Source of the DNA: Torreya grandis
Taxonomy: Eukaryota; Streptophyta; Pinopsida; Cupressales; Taxaceae
Assembly (NCBI GenBank): GCA_037957365.1
Contig: JARHVA010004904.1
Coordinates: forward strand, 1,330,450-1,394,449
Reading direction: 5' to 3'
Length of the DNA: 64,000 bases
The position numbers were made by a program, and so were the translations under genes. This document shows, in pieces, positions 39,164 to 49,673 of this stretch. A model generated the notes under the pieces. That model did not search any database, was not told where the DNA came from, and worked only from the letters and a program-made list of their open reading frames with translations. Numbering within the stretch: the first letter of the stretch is position 1; each line of letters starts with the position of its first letter.

Positions 39164-39528
39164 TGGAGTATTGGTAGTAATGGATACTGACTGGTTGGAG
39201 GTGAACACCAACTCTGTGTTTGAGTTGTGTGTTGGGACTGTAGGAGAGAGAGCTTTGAGGGAAGATTTACTAGTTTATGCCCTAGAGGTGTGGGAGCCCT
39301 AGAGGTGTGTAAAGAAGAAGAACTGTGGCAATATTCTTTGTTGTATTTCCTTCTAGAAGAGTATTAATACAATTGTGTATTGTCTCTCATATTCTGTGTT
39401 GTTTTTGAATTCTAGTTACTTGTGTATTCTGGTTAATTTCTGCATGTTAAGTTGCTTGGTAATCAATTATGTGCTTCCGTATTTCCCAACAAAGTGGTAT
39501 CAGAGCTTTTGGTTGGGTATCTAACAAG

Positions 39529-39540
39529 TGGTATCAGAGC
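39529..39540 (+). other. primer-binding site of Copia element C
   Basis: TGGTATCAGAGC starts two bases after the LTR end and is complementary to the 3' end of initiator tRNA-Met, the standard primer for Copia minus-strand synthesis. Confidence 0.95.
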
Positions 39541-39616
39541 TAAGGTTACAGGGAGCAGGTTTTGTGTTTGGTTATAGGTCACTCTCAGGGGTTTCTGATT
39601 AAGTGGGAGTATAACA

Positions 39617-40423
39617 ATGGCAGAAGAAAGTAAGCTAAGAATGGAGGAATTGAAAAGCACAAATGGTCAATTACGGTCTTATGGAAAGAAAGAGTAGGGA
39701 AAAGAATATTGTTGGTTGGTAGAAGATCAGCATGAAGGAACTGAAGAAGCATATGTTGCAGGTGATGTGGCACAGGATGCTCTGGTATGTTTCTTGGATA
39801 AAGTAGAATCTTGTTTTATAGATTCTATTACCTCTTTCCATGCAGTTTGAAATAGAGTATCTTTTCATGGTAAGGTCTTTGGAGACTTTGGAAAGATTTA
39901 TTTAGGGGTTGGTGTGCCTTGCCAAAGAATTGGAAAAGGGGAAGTGAAGCTAAAATTGTAGGCGGCCAACACATGGGTGTTGAAGGAGGTCATGCAGGTC
40001 CTGGTCTTGAAGATAAGGCTAATTTCTTCAGGGAAGTTGGGTGATGAGAGATGCACAAGAACTCTCACAGCAGATGCACTTGAATTAGCTAGTGGTAAGA
40101 AAGTAGGTATCCTTTATCTATCTACTTATATTACTAATTCTTCTTCTATTATAGAGACGTGGCTTTGTAGGCTTGGTCACATGAGCAAGAAGGAGATGCA
40201 TGTTCTTAACAGGAAGTTAGATGTCTTTGATAGACTTAAGAATTGGAAAGCCTTGGTGTTTATGGAGGAGATGGCAGATAGAGATCAGTGGAGAAAGTTG
40301 GATACCTCTGAGCAGCATAGTTTAGACATGGGATTGATTCAAAGTAAGCTCATGGGTAAAAATTCATCACTCACAGGAAAACACAGGTACCAGCGTCGGT
40401 CAAGAGGAACTGGCATTGAATAG
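39617..40423 (+). pseudogene. Copia gag-protease-GAG-pre-integrase remnant
   Basis: A start at 39617 (MAEESKLRMEE) opens a frame broken by at least three stops. From about 39780 the order is that of a Copia polyprotein. A protease segment comes first, with DSITSFH where D-[ST]-G-A-S is expected, so the catalytic Gly-Ala is lost, followed by GDFGKIYLG and ISSGKLGDE. The GAG-pre-integrase segment follows, with WLCRLGHMSKKEMHVL at about 40161-40208. The 148-codon frame at 39977-40423 is part of this remnant and not an independent gene. The integrase core expected next is absent and a motif-rich stretch replaces it. Confidence 0.85.
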
Positions 40424-40650
40424 ACAGGTGCCAATGTCGGTCATGTGCAGACTGAAGCTGGTGATGTCAGGTAGGGTAAGACTGACGTCGATCAGGACTA
40501 CTGATGTTGGCAATAGGTAAGACTAACGTCGGTTATGAGGACCGACATCAACAATAGGGACACCGATGTTGGTAGAGTTGGTAGTCAGGATAGGCACATG
40601 TCACTGATGTCAGTCGGATGCAGACTATGTGGTGATCGAGGTTGGTCACT
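40391..40650 (+). repeat. TGACGTCGGT-like motif array, internal
   Basis: About ten degenerate copies of a 10-13 bp motif, including CAGCGTCGGTCA, CCAATGTCGGTCA, CTGACGTCGATCA, CTAACGTCGGTT, CACCGATGTTGGT and CACTGATGTCAGTC, with reverse-strand forms such as ACCGACATCAAC. The stretch is GC- and CpG-rich compared with its surroundings. The same motif family occurs in the LTRs. It lies where integrase should be encoded and reads as no protein. Confidence 0.7.
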
Positions 40651-40929
40651 GTAACAGATTTTGGGCAGACAGCAAGCTGTCAAGGAGTCTCAAACACCCA
40701 TATGAAGGATTGAAGTGGTAAGTAAGCCTCAAATTCATTGTTCCTCTTTTTTATACTCGTTGCTGACTATAGAGCAAGAAGGATCCAGGAAATAATGGGA
40801 GCATGGCAGGAACAGGATGTAAAACCAAACGGGAGATTTCGTAGGGTTACCAGCTGGGAAGAAAGCACTGAGAGACAAATGGATTCCTTAATTAAAGAAT
40901 AGAGAGAATAGACATGTGAGATGGAAGGC

Positions 40930-41620
40930 CAAGCCATATGTTCTTGAGGAAGCTGCAGGACAGTGGTATAGGTTTGACAGGTGGATGACAAAGCAGGGCT
41001 TTAGTCAATGTCAGTGTAACCATTGTGTTTATCTTACCAGGTGGATAATGATTGCAACATTATCTTGTTACTATATGTGGATGGTATGCTAGCTAGCAGA
41101 TTTGTACATATAGGGTTTTGCTGAGCTAAGGGTAAGGTTAGTTTAGTGGCATGTCATGAGGAATTTGGAGTAGTGAAATTCTCTGGCATGGGAGACATGG
41201 AAGATCACAGGTTGATTTTGTCTCCAGTGGGAGTTGATGTGAATCAGGTGTTAGCAAGGTTCAATACGCAAGATGTAGAACTAGAGCACACCAAGGGCTG
41301 GATAGTTTAGTGTTTGAAATCACATGAGGTTTGGTATAGACCTGAGGTTGCCCAAGCAGTGGGTGCTGTCAGAGAGTTAAGAGCTAATTTGGGGAAGTGG
41401 GTTCTTAGGTATTTGAGAGGGACCAGTAATAGGGATTCATGCTATGTAGGGTCAAGACTTCACTACATGGGTTTGTAGGTTTGGACGTGGCAGGTTACTC
41501 GGATGATAGGTGGTGCACCATAGGTTGTGTGGTGGGTGGTCTTCAAGATTGATCTTGAAGAGGGATACAAGCCAGGAAATAGATTAGATAGGGTACAGGT
41601 ACAGGTACAGTGTAGTTGTT
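40930..41620 (+). pseudogene. Copia reverse transcriptase / RNase H remnant
   Basis: At about 40961 the frame reads QWYRFDRWMTKQGF, corresponding to the Copia R-Q-W-Y-K-R-F-D region. After a frameshift it reads LLYVDGMLAS (41068-41097), the polymerase catalytic block in which the second aspartate of YVDD is Gly. Further on come KWVLRYLRGTS (about 41396-41428) and VGLDVAGYSDD (about 41474-41506), matching the segment that leads into Copia RNase H. The enzyme would copy RNA to cDNA in virus-like particles. Stops, frameshifts and the lost aspartate make it inactive. Confidence 0.85.
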
Positions 41621-41627
41621 TATCTCC

Positions 41628-41638
41628 AAGTGGGAGAT
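41628..41638 (+). other. polypurine tract of Copia element C
   Basis: AAGTGGGAGAT lies directly before the 3' LTR and is the typical Copia plus-strand primer. Confidence 0.85.
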
Positions 41639-42832
41639 TGTTAGGTTGTGGAGCTAAAAGATTCACTGATGCAAATAGGGAAGGAGGTTGCTAGAGGAGT
41701 TACTAAAGTGTCACAGACATTGGCATCAGTTAGGCCAATTGACATCGAAAGGATTAGATAGGAAGAGCAACTAACATCGGTCAGGGATCAACTAGCATCG
41801 GTCACCTCTAGGCAGATAAGGACTGACATCGATCACCTGTGTGGTTCAGAACTATAAGTTTTACAGGCAGTTAGTTAATGAACCAAGTGTTTGCATGTCA
41901 AGAGCCAATTTTAGACTAAAAGCTGTGGATCTAATTATTGTAATTAGGTGTCTAATTATTATTTGCATGAGATCTATTTAAGAGACTCATGGGCTATATT
42001 GTAAAGTGTTCTAGTTTGAGTTGAGAAAAGTTAGCTCCTTCTATGTGTGAGGTGAGCAAGGGTGTTCCTCCTAGTTCCACAGTAGTACCAAGTGTGGGTG
42101 TTGGTTTTGGAAAATCAGAAGGGTTCTTTATGGGTGTAGGATCTTGGTCAGCAGGTGTGCATGGCTATGTTAGGAGATCTGCATGGTAAGTAAGACCACT
42201 AATCTGTAGGTGTATGTGTGTGCATGATCCAGGTTTGCAGGTGTGTAGAACTAGATTGATTTGCATGTGTGCAAGATCAGGGAGGACAACAACACAATAA
42301 GGAGCAGGATCAGGCAGGATCTACTTGGAGTATAGTGTGTACTCAGAAAGAGAGCAAAGAGGAAGGCAAGGAAGATCCTTCCATAAGTGAGATCATTTGG
42401 GTTAAAAGTTGTTTCAGTTTAGGAGAGATCTACTTGAAGTATGATTGTGTACTTGGAGTGCGTGGAGCACTGGAGTACTGGCAGTAGTGGATACTGACTG
42501 GTTGGAGGTGAACACCAACTTTGTGTTTGAGTTGTGTGTTGGGACCATAAGAGAGAGAGCTTTGAGGGAAGATTTACTGTTTATGCCCTAGAGGTGTGGG
42601 AGCCCTAGAGGTGTGTAAGGAAGAAGAACTGTGGAAATCTTCTTTGTTGTATTTCCTTCTGGAAGAGTATTAATTCAATTGTGTATTGTCTCTCATATTT
42701 TGTGTTGTTTCTAAATTCTAGTTACTTGTGTATTCTAGTTAATTTTCACATGTTAAGTTGCTTGGTAATCAATTCTGTGCTTTTGTATTTCCCAACAAAG
42801 TGGTATCAGAGCTTTTGGTTGGGTATCTAACA
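41639..42832 (+). mobile_element. 3' LTR of Copia element C (1194 bp)
   Basis: Same termini as the 5' LTR. Several CpG sites of the 5' copy are CA or TG here, for example GACGTCGATCGCC against GACATCGATCACC. CACAC follows immediately. Short frames such as 42269-42487 lie inside the LTR and are not genes. Confidence 0.95.
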
Positions 42833-42837
42833 CACAC

Positions 42838-45360
42838 CACCTATATTGTGTTGTCTACTAAAAATAAAAAATTTAGACTTATGAAATCAAATAAGGGGTT
42901 GTGTCTTATCCATATGAGGGTGTAACTCCTTTATGATACATAATATAGAAATCAAATGAGTCACAAATCTGAATCCCATAACATAGATCTCATGTAATAG
43001 AAAATCTAAAGCAACTGAATTGAAAGAAACTAAATTTCTTAGTGAAGAGATCTACCAAAGGCCAATCCAAACAATCCACATTTGTTAATACCCAACATGA
43101 AACCTATAAATTATTTGATAACCTCTTTAATTTGAATCATATTGATGGTTTTTACCAAATATAAACTAGGTCCCCCAATCAGTATCCACATAAATGAAAT
43201 TAGGGTCTTGACAAGGTCTAGGATGAATCTCCCACTCAACAACAACCACATTTATAGAAATATTTTAAAATGGATCCATAAAAAAAAATAAACCACATTA
43301 AATGAATTTGTACATGGTTTCTAAAACACCCAACCAACCCAAAAATATCAATAACCTTTGAATCTAGTATGATAGATCTATTCCCCAACCATAGATATAA
43401 CTTGGAGTCTTTTTAAAATGAGCATAAAGCTAGGTAACAAAACTAATTCCCTGGATGAAAAAACTTATAAAAAATAAAAAACAAAGAAGATATCTCTCCC
43501 ATCACATGGAGATATTTAAAACCTTAATTATATATCCAAAAATATGATTCCCATAAACCACACCTGAAGCACCATCATAAGCCAAAGATCACCACCTCTT
43601 TTTTTAAAATAAGGAAATAAGGAAAGCAATCCCATCCTTCTTATAACATGATCAAATGAAATGAATCTATGAATCTGGACCCAAATCACTGTCAATCCCT
43701 CCTTTGATAACATGTTTCCAAAACATGCCCCATTGAATCTAATATTATAACTACATGGAAGCCATGCCTATATGACATGCCCCCACTAATACACCCCCCT
43801 TTGAGGTGATGTAATAATAGAATCTGGTAGTTCCCTTATCTCAAAAGGATAAGATAGACATATAACTATGAATGAACCATGTAACATATAAGAGAGTATG
43901 TCTAGGTAAATGTATCATTGAAACACATTGAATGTGATCACATCAAGGCACAAGATGTATGATAAATATAATGGAAACAAAGAGATAGTAATCGTAAAAT
44001 CTCAGCAAGGATCTAAACACACATAAAAGAACACTAAAAAACAAGTAAAAAAAATTGGTTCAAATAAATTGTAAACGAGGGGCATGCTCAAATGACATAA
44101 TATCAAAGGGACATGATTTAATCAAATGTCCACAAAGCAATAAATGACATATTAATATGTTAACATACAATAAGACATGACATATTGAAATTTCAAAGAG
44201 GCAAACAAAGGCATGTGAATTACAAAAATGGCTCATATTCAAATGCTCATCAAGCAAGATAATAACAAGGTAATACACTCAAATAAGAGCATAAATGAAA
44301 GCATAAGAAACTAATAGTAACATATCATAGTATCCCATGGATATGTGTCAAAAAATTTAAGTACATAACATATCAGGTATATTTCAAAATATATAAGCAT
44401 GATTAAATGCATGTGTAAGTACATATTAACTCAAACATGATAATGTAAAGTGAGCATAGAATGATATAACCTAGATGTATCATGATCATAGAAGTAGGAT
44501 CCCCTAACTTCATGGTTATGTGATTAAAGGGAAATCCCAACATCCAAAAGTGCATAGATCATGTATTTATGTATGCTTGTATCACACTCAAATAGAAGTA
44601 TAAAATACATGTGTATGTATAAGTAATAGATAAATTGTCCATCAACATGGAACTAACACATAGATTCCAAGGATCCATATAGTATGTTGATGCTAAAAAT
44701 ATCTTTGGATTTTTGATGTTTTTAATTTTTTTGGTATTTTTGGAGAATGTGAAGAGATTACCCTATGGTCACATCTAACTTATTCTCATATATCTTCCCA
44801 CTATGAACCCATTATAATAAACTGGTGACATTATCAAGGGAGATGTATAAGTGCAATATCTATCTCTATAGTATTTTGGATGCTCTACATATATAAAATA
44901 GGACTCTATGGTCTTGAAGCAAAAAGGGTAGGAGCAATAGGAGTAATAGGAGTAGGGTTTTTGGAATCCATAATTAAGTGTTCTATGGTTTTTTTGGAAC
45001 ATCAATTATAGGAAAATGTGTAGGTGATATAGATATCTAAATGTGGTGTGTAGTAGATGAGGATTCCATGGAACCCATTATGGATCTTTGATGTAATGAT
45101 CTCTTAAGTGTTGGTTGCCTAGTAAATGGGATTGCTTGTTGATTATTATATTATGATGGATAGCCTTGGTAGGATTGAAAATTAATTATCTAGGTATAAT
45201 TTTCTCTTGTTTTAATAGGATGTTAATATGGAACTCTAAAAACTATAATCACTTGATTTGCATGAATGTATTTAATACACCCATGCACTGTATAAGGTAC
45301 TACTCAAAGAGTATCTATCTAAGGGAATCTCAATAACATATCAAAGACACCCATGGGAGA
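42838..45360 (-). other. element G internal region, unresolved part
   Basis: This is downstream of the protease on the minus strand, where reverse transcriptase, RNase H and integrase would be expected. I cannot recognise any of them with confidence. A short YDGAS-like string near 43565 (minus) recalls an RNase H motif but is too weak to call. Either these domains were lost or they have decayed past visual recognition. Confidence 0.5.
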
Positions 45361-45750
45361 CTAAAAATTTAGTAACCACATGTGTGGTACCTGCCTATAA
45401 AGATAAGTCAATCTCACCAAGAACCTATAATGAGGTCCCATTGAATGCTCTAATTGATCTGGTAGAAGGGTGTAAATCATGATGAGTATAACCCAAGTGT
45501 TAAATAATGTCATCATGTAGAAATTCTCACTTACACCATTATCAATCATAGCATTTAATAAAGGTTGGTGATCAAGGTTTGCTCTAATGAATAAATAATT
45601 AAGGTTAAATTCATCACCTTTAATCTCACTATCATCGAAAGTAATATAAGGCCTCTGAACTATAAGATTTTTATGCCACATATAGGTACCAATAATGCCA
45701 TCTAGTGAGTGATCATAGTTTGATGTAGAAGTATGTGTGTTATATACCAT
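45361..45750 (-). pseudogene. Gypsy protease remnant of element G
   Basis: A 129-codon frame contains YITFDDSEIKGDEFN (residues 35-49) followed by AMIDNGVSENF (67-77). The layout matches plant Tat-like Gypsy protease, in which an ITF-x-D-x-E-I-x-G segment precedes the catalytic I-D-N-G-S loop; D70 would be the catalytic aspartate. It would cleave the gag-pol polyprotein. After about residue 80 the similarity is lost. Gag lies upstream on the same strand (46300-47269), in the expected order. Confidence 0.65.
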
Positions 45751-45939
45751 TTTAATTTCTACATGCTTCTTAGAATGGTCTTGTAAAGGGTTATTAAATA
45801 TATTATGTTCCTAGTGATCACTAGGTTATGAACCTGATTCCTTTGGAGGATCATCAAATGTAATATTTTGGTCATAAATAAAGTCTTGGATCTTATGATT
45901 CAAGGTAAAACATCTATTCATAGAATACATTGGTCCTTG

Positions 45940-45961
45940 ATAATAATAATAATAATAATAA
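45940..45961. repeat. TAA trinucleotide microsatellite
   Basis: Seven ATA/TAA units between the gag and protease remnants of element G. It probably arose after decay. Confidence 0.9.
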
Positions 45962-46299
45962 GCATTCAAATCATATCTTTTGGGTAGAGGTTAACTAATA
46001 TCAATCTCGACAAGATGAAGGAGAGATATAATATGACACTCTACTATCCATGAGAGTAATGAAGCGATAGACTCAAGTAAGTGTGGAAATTATCTCCTTG
46101 GTGCATTGGATAATATAATCCAATTAGGCTACTATGAAACTATATTAACTATTGTGGATGTTTATTTTTTAGGCTTAAGATGTTTTACTTTATAACTTGG
46201 TTTGATTGTAATCTTGGGATTGGATGTATATGTAGTCAATATGGTTTATATATACTTGAGTTTTTTCAATGTGATAAGTTTTATTTCATGGTCCCAAAT

Positions 46300-47269
46300 A
46301 ATATGACACAATTCATTAAAGGATATAAACTTTTTGAAAATGATGGAATCATGTAAAAGAACAAGCAAAATTTATTTGAATATGTCTTGAAGTTATTTAT
46401 CTACATAGCACTGGTCATTTTAGCCAACATTGTCTTCTACCTCAAGACATATTCATTGATAGGTTAATTGGTTCCTTGTTTGTTTTTTACAATTGGGTAT
46501 ATGAAACCTTTAGGTTAATGTTAATAGAGAAGTGTTGAAAAAATTGATTAACAAGAGGTTTGAATGCTTTTACATATTGGAGAGATAAATCATATAACCA
46601 ACTCAATGCATAGTCCTTGAGGCTCTTTGGAAATAATTTGGTCAAAATCTTATCATTAGAGGGATAATCAAGGAATGCCACATATAAAAATCAAATATGA
46701 TGCTCAATATCACCCTTGACATCATAAAATGAGAAATTAGGTGCAACAAAAGTAGTTGGAAAAGGGTGAAAAGATATCTTAGGTGTAATAAGTTTATGTA
46801 ACACATCTTGGGAATAGATAGCATGAGGATACTTTTAAGCCTTTTGTTTAATGTTTGTAACCTTGTCCTCCAAGGTATTTATAACTTGAAGGAGAGTTTG
46901 AATTGTATACCCTTTGGGGTTTAGATTAGTAATCTAAGTAATCACCAACGGAGAAGTGAACATGGTCTGAGTAGTAATAGGCATTGAAACCAATATTTGA
47001 GTTGAAATAATTAGTAATTCCATGGTAGATATAACACTAGTGTTTTTAGGAAATAAATATTGGAAGACATAATCTATGACATAACTAGATGTAGGTAGAT
47101 TTATTGGTACAAAATAAGTTTTAGTGACTTCTAAATACTCACCATCACTGAGTGAAGAAGCCTTAACCTTATCATGCTTACTTATTTAATCCCTTGTAAC
47201 ATATAAAAATGATTCCATCAAGCCTTTATTATTATTTATATGAGTGATCAATACTTCTTTATCTTCCAT
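46300..47269 (-). pseudogene. Gypsy gag pseudogene of element G
   Basis: Starting at a methionine at 47269 (MEDKEVLITHINNN), the minus strand reads a capsid with several stops. The conserved core includes FSFYDVKGDIEHHI, AFLDYPSNDKILTKLFPKSL, KDYALSWLYDL, FKPLVNQFFQHFSINI and a later RRQCWLK, all at the spacing of the retrotransposon gag family (PF03732). The 64-codon frame at 46487-46681 is the best surviving piece. The architecture parallels element H, and the two gags are recognisably related. Confidence 0.85.
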
Positions 47270-47417
47270 TTGAAATTGGATTTTTGGATTAACATTTTTT
47301 ATTGATTTTATAAATGAAAAATTTATAATTTTTAAAAAAATACAATAATCATGGAAATAAGAAACACAAAACCCTAAAACACCTAGGATTTTGAGCTCAA
47401 AGTTCAATATCACCAAA

Positions 47418-48725
47418 TGTTTAAACCTAAATTGGATGAGGATCCTACTATGGATATATAGGTTTAAGAATATATAAATGAATAAGCATAAGGGTGATAA
47501 ATAGATCTATAGCAAGATAATTAATTATAAAACTCAGATATAACATATATTGAATTTATTATGTTGAGATATGCTACAAATGGTAAGTATAGCTATAATA
47601 GATATTGAAATGATAATGAAAATAAGATACAATACTAGTTATGATGACAATATAGATTTAGATTTAGAATAGATAGGAATCAAAATATAAGAATATTTTA
47701 TAATAATCATCAAATTTTGGATTAAGTTCTTATATACATGTGGACACTTGTGTCAACATGGGATGATTGCATCGATGCTACTATTTGGATAGGATGTAGG
47801 TGTCTAGTATGGAATTACTAAAATAGGATGTGACCCTTGGATTCTTTTAATTTCATCGTCACGTTCACTATGATACATTTTGAACTATGTTATGAATTAT
47901 TGTTCCTTGTCAAATGATCAAACCCTAGTTCTTCATCTTCATAGTGGATGTGGAAAAAATGGGTTAATGGGCACACAGTGTTGAGATACCCAAAATAAAT
48001 CTCTATCAGTGATCTCTGTCTACATAGTTAATACTTTGAAGAGGGACTCATACTTATGTATTTCTCCCCTATACGATGGATTGTGTGTGAATCATGTAAT
48101 GTGTGATAATCAACTACAATAATGACCGAACTTATAACTTGGTAAATGTAGCTCTTGGGTTTCTCCTTTAGTACTTCAAACTTGTAGATGTGTTATCCCT
48201 ATGATTAATATGTAAATAGGAGAAAATAGGGAAGCTTTGATCAATTGAATGTTATTTGGTATAAATTTAGATTCGTGCTAGGTGAGTAATGAATGATGAG
48301 TGATCATGCATATATACCACTCCTATTGGGATAAAATATTGCATAATAACACTTATGCCAACCATTATGATACATTTCATTTTAAACTTATATGAATTTA
48401 TGGCACTAGAATATTGTGTTAAGTAAGGACACTTGTGTCTATGTAGGCATCTAACAGGGATGCAAGTTTCTAGAAAACATAAAAGTAGGTATGGGTACAT
48501 AACTTGTAGAGGTGGAAGATAAGTAGGTTTTAAGCATTATGAGAAATATATAAGTCTTGTGTCATCAACATAAGATTGGTTAGACTAAGATATAGGATAA
48601 TGGGAATAATAAAGAGTAGATGCGAGGCTTGTAGAAATGGGAAAGATCTATAACTGAGAGGAACAATAAAGGTTTGAGTTTAGCAAGTGTAAAAGACATA
48701 GGTGCTATAAAGTTCATAAATATCA
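47418..48725 (-). mobile_element. LTR of element G (5' LTR, right)
   Basis: It starts TGTTTAAACC and ends AAATATCA on the plus strand; 1308 bp, the same length as its partner. Hairpin copy g lies 602 bases in. Right-hand flanking DNA resumes the 5' LTR of element F. Confidence 0.8.
48020..48061 (-). other. conserved LTR hairpin, copy g
   Basis: CTACAT and ATGTAT pair with one mismatch at the base of the stem. It is allelic in position to copy f in the partner LTR, showing that the hairpin is a resident part of this LTR. Confidence 0.65.
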
Positions 48726-49658
48726 TCTATATAATTAAATTATTTCAACCTCATAACTTATTATTAAAAAACAATAAGATGAGTGATGTAAAGAAACTCT
48801 CAATGGTGGTGACAAATTTCAATATAAAAATGGCTTTTGGATTATATAATCCTTAAGTATGATTCAAGTTTTATATTATTTATCATGTATTTATCTTTCT
48901 TCATGGTTTTTGAGAATAGGTAAGTTAAGGAAGTGTTTATTTAGTACGATCTTGTTAATAGAGAAACTCATGTAAGGAATGTTTAATCAAGGAACATGTT
49001 GGACATTGAAGGATACTAATGGTATACCTAGGGGTTTGCTTGGAGAGGTGATTATAGGAGTAAATCCTTATTTTCCACAAAATAGTTTGTAAAGTTGATT
49101 TATAATTGACATAAAATTAATAGTTAGATATAGTTAAAAAAAAAAAAGAGATTTGGAACTAAATTCATTTAGATTAAAATTATTTGTTAAATGTTTAATT
49201 ATCATTATATGACCTCTTTATATTCTTATCAATCTTATTTTTGAACGAGTTTAAAAAAGATAATTTTTGTCTCCTTCATTGGATTCATATTACCTAGTGA
49301 CTTTCATTGACCTTTCATTTACCTAGGTAATAGTCATGTTTCCATGTATAACGTAGTGATTTGGTCATATCAATCTAAGTTTATCTTCATGGAATTTTAT
49401 CACTTCCATAACCCTTGTTTGTTTTGTGTAACAATCACTTTTTTAGATATTGATCTTAGTTTCGATTTATTTCTTATTCTAGTAAGGATATTAATTATTT
49501 TACATATGTTCTAATAATGATTTGTATAAAATCCAATATTTGTTAGGATTCATTCCCTTTTTATCATATTCATCTAGAGTTAATATATGGTAGCTGTGTT
49601 TAAAAAATAATTGGTGTGTTTTTATGTGTATTAAAGTAATAAATTTTTGGGCATGATA
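48726..49658 (+). mobile_element. 5' LTR of element F, second part
   Basis: This continues the LTR after element G and matches 60820-61728; shared phrases include CTCAATGGTGGTGA and TATAATCCTTAAGTATGATTC. It ends near GGGCATGATA, just before the primer site. Confidence 0.75.
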
Positions 49659-49661
49659 TTT

Positions 49662-49673
49662 TGGAATTAGAGC
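49662..49673 (+). other. decayed primer-binding site of element F
   Basis: TGGAATTAGAGC differs at two positions from the tRNA-Met site TGGTATCAGAGC and lies three bases after the LTR end. The match and position together support it. Confidence 0.65.

Larger units (their letters stand above)
38312..39526 (+). mobile_element. 5' LTR of Copia element C (1215 bp)
   Basis: It runs from TGTTAGG to TATCTAACA. It differs from the 3' LTR at very roughly 7% of positions by eye, mostly transitions, plus one 20-bp tandem duplication at about 39131-39163. It contains a cluster of TGACGTCGGT-like motifs at 38391-38510 and a TATA-like sequence at 38646. A GTGGTATCAGAGC sequence just before its end also occurs inside the 3' LTR, so it is part of the LTR and not the primer site in use. 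Confidence 0.95.
38312..42832 (+). mobile_element. Copia retrotransposon C, internally deleted
   Basis: LTRs at 38312-39526 and 41639-42832 begin TGTTAG and end CTAACA, are flanked by a perfect CACAC duplication (38307-38311 and 42833-42837), and are accompanied by a perfect tRNA-Met primer site and a polypurine tract. The internal region is only 2.1 kb and keeps decayed protease, GAG-pre-integrase, reverse transcriptase and RNase H segments in Copia order; integrase and much of the polymerase are missing. It is nested in element G and is the least decayed element here. Confidence 0.95.
35317..48725 (-). mobile_element. Tat-like Gypsy retrotransposon G
   Basis: Two LTRs of 1308 bp each (35317-36624 and 47418-48725) enclose minus-strand gag and protease. 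It is inserted in the 5' LTR of element F: the 3' LTR of F is continuous at the matching place near 60810. A target duplication is not clear. Just inside the right-hand LTR the minus strand reads TGGTGATATTG, possibly a decayed primer site. Reverse transcriptase and integrase were not recognised. The internal region is split by Copia element C. Confidence 0.8.

Noticed and set aside
39499..39510. First GTGGTATCAGAGC near the end of the 5' LTR of C as the primer site
   Set aside because: The same sequence lies inside the 3' LTR (near 42800), so it belongs to the LTR. The true site starts at 39529, outside the repeat.
39977..40423. 148-codon frame as a possible host gene
   Set aside because: It reads Copia protease-to-GAG-pre-integrase sequence and lies inside element C between its LTRs.
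43528..43713. YDGAS-like string on the minus strand resembling Gypsy RNase H
   Set aside because: Too short, found after a frameshift, and no flanking RNase H motif supports it.
45361..45750. 129-codon minus-strand frame as a novel gene
   Set aside because: The ITF...IDNG arrangement and the gag just upstream identify it as the protease part of element G.
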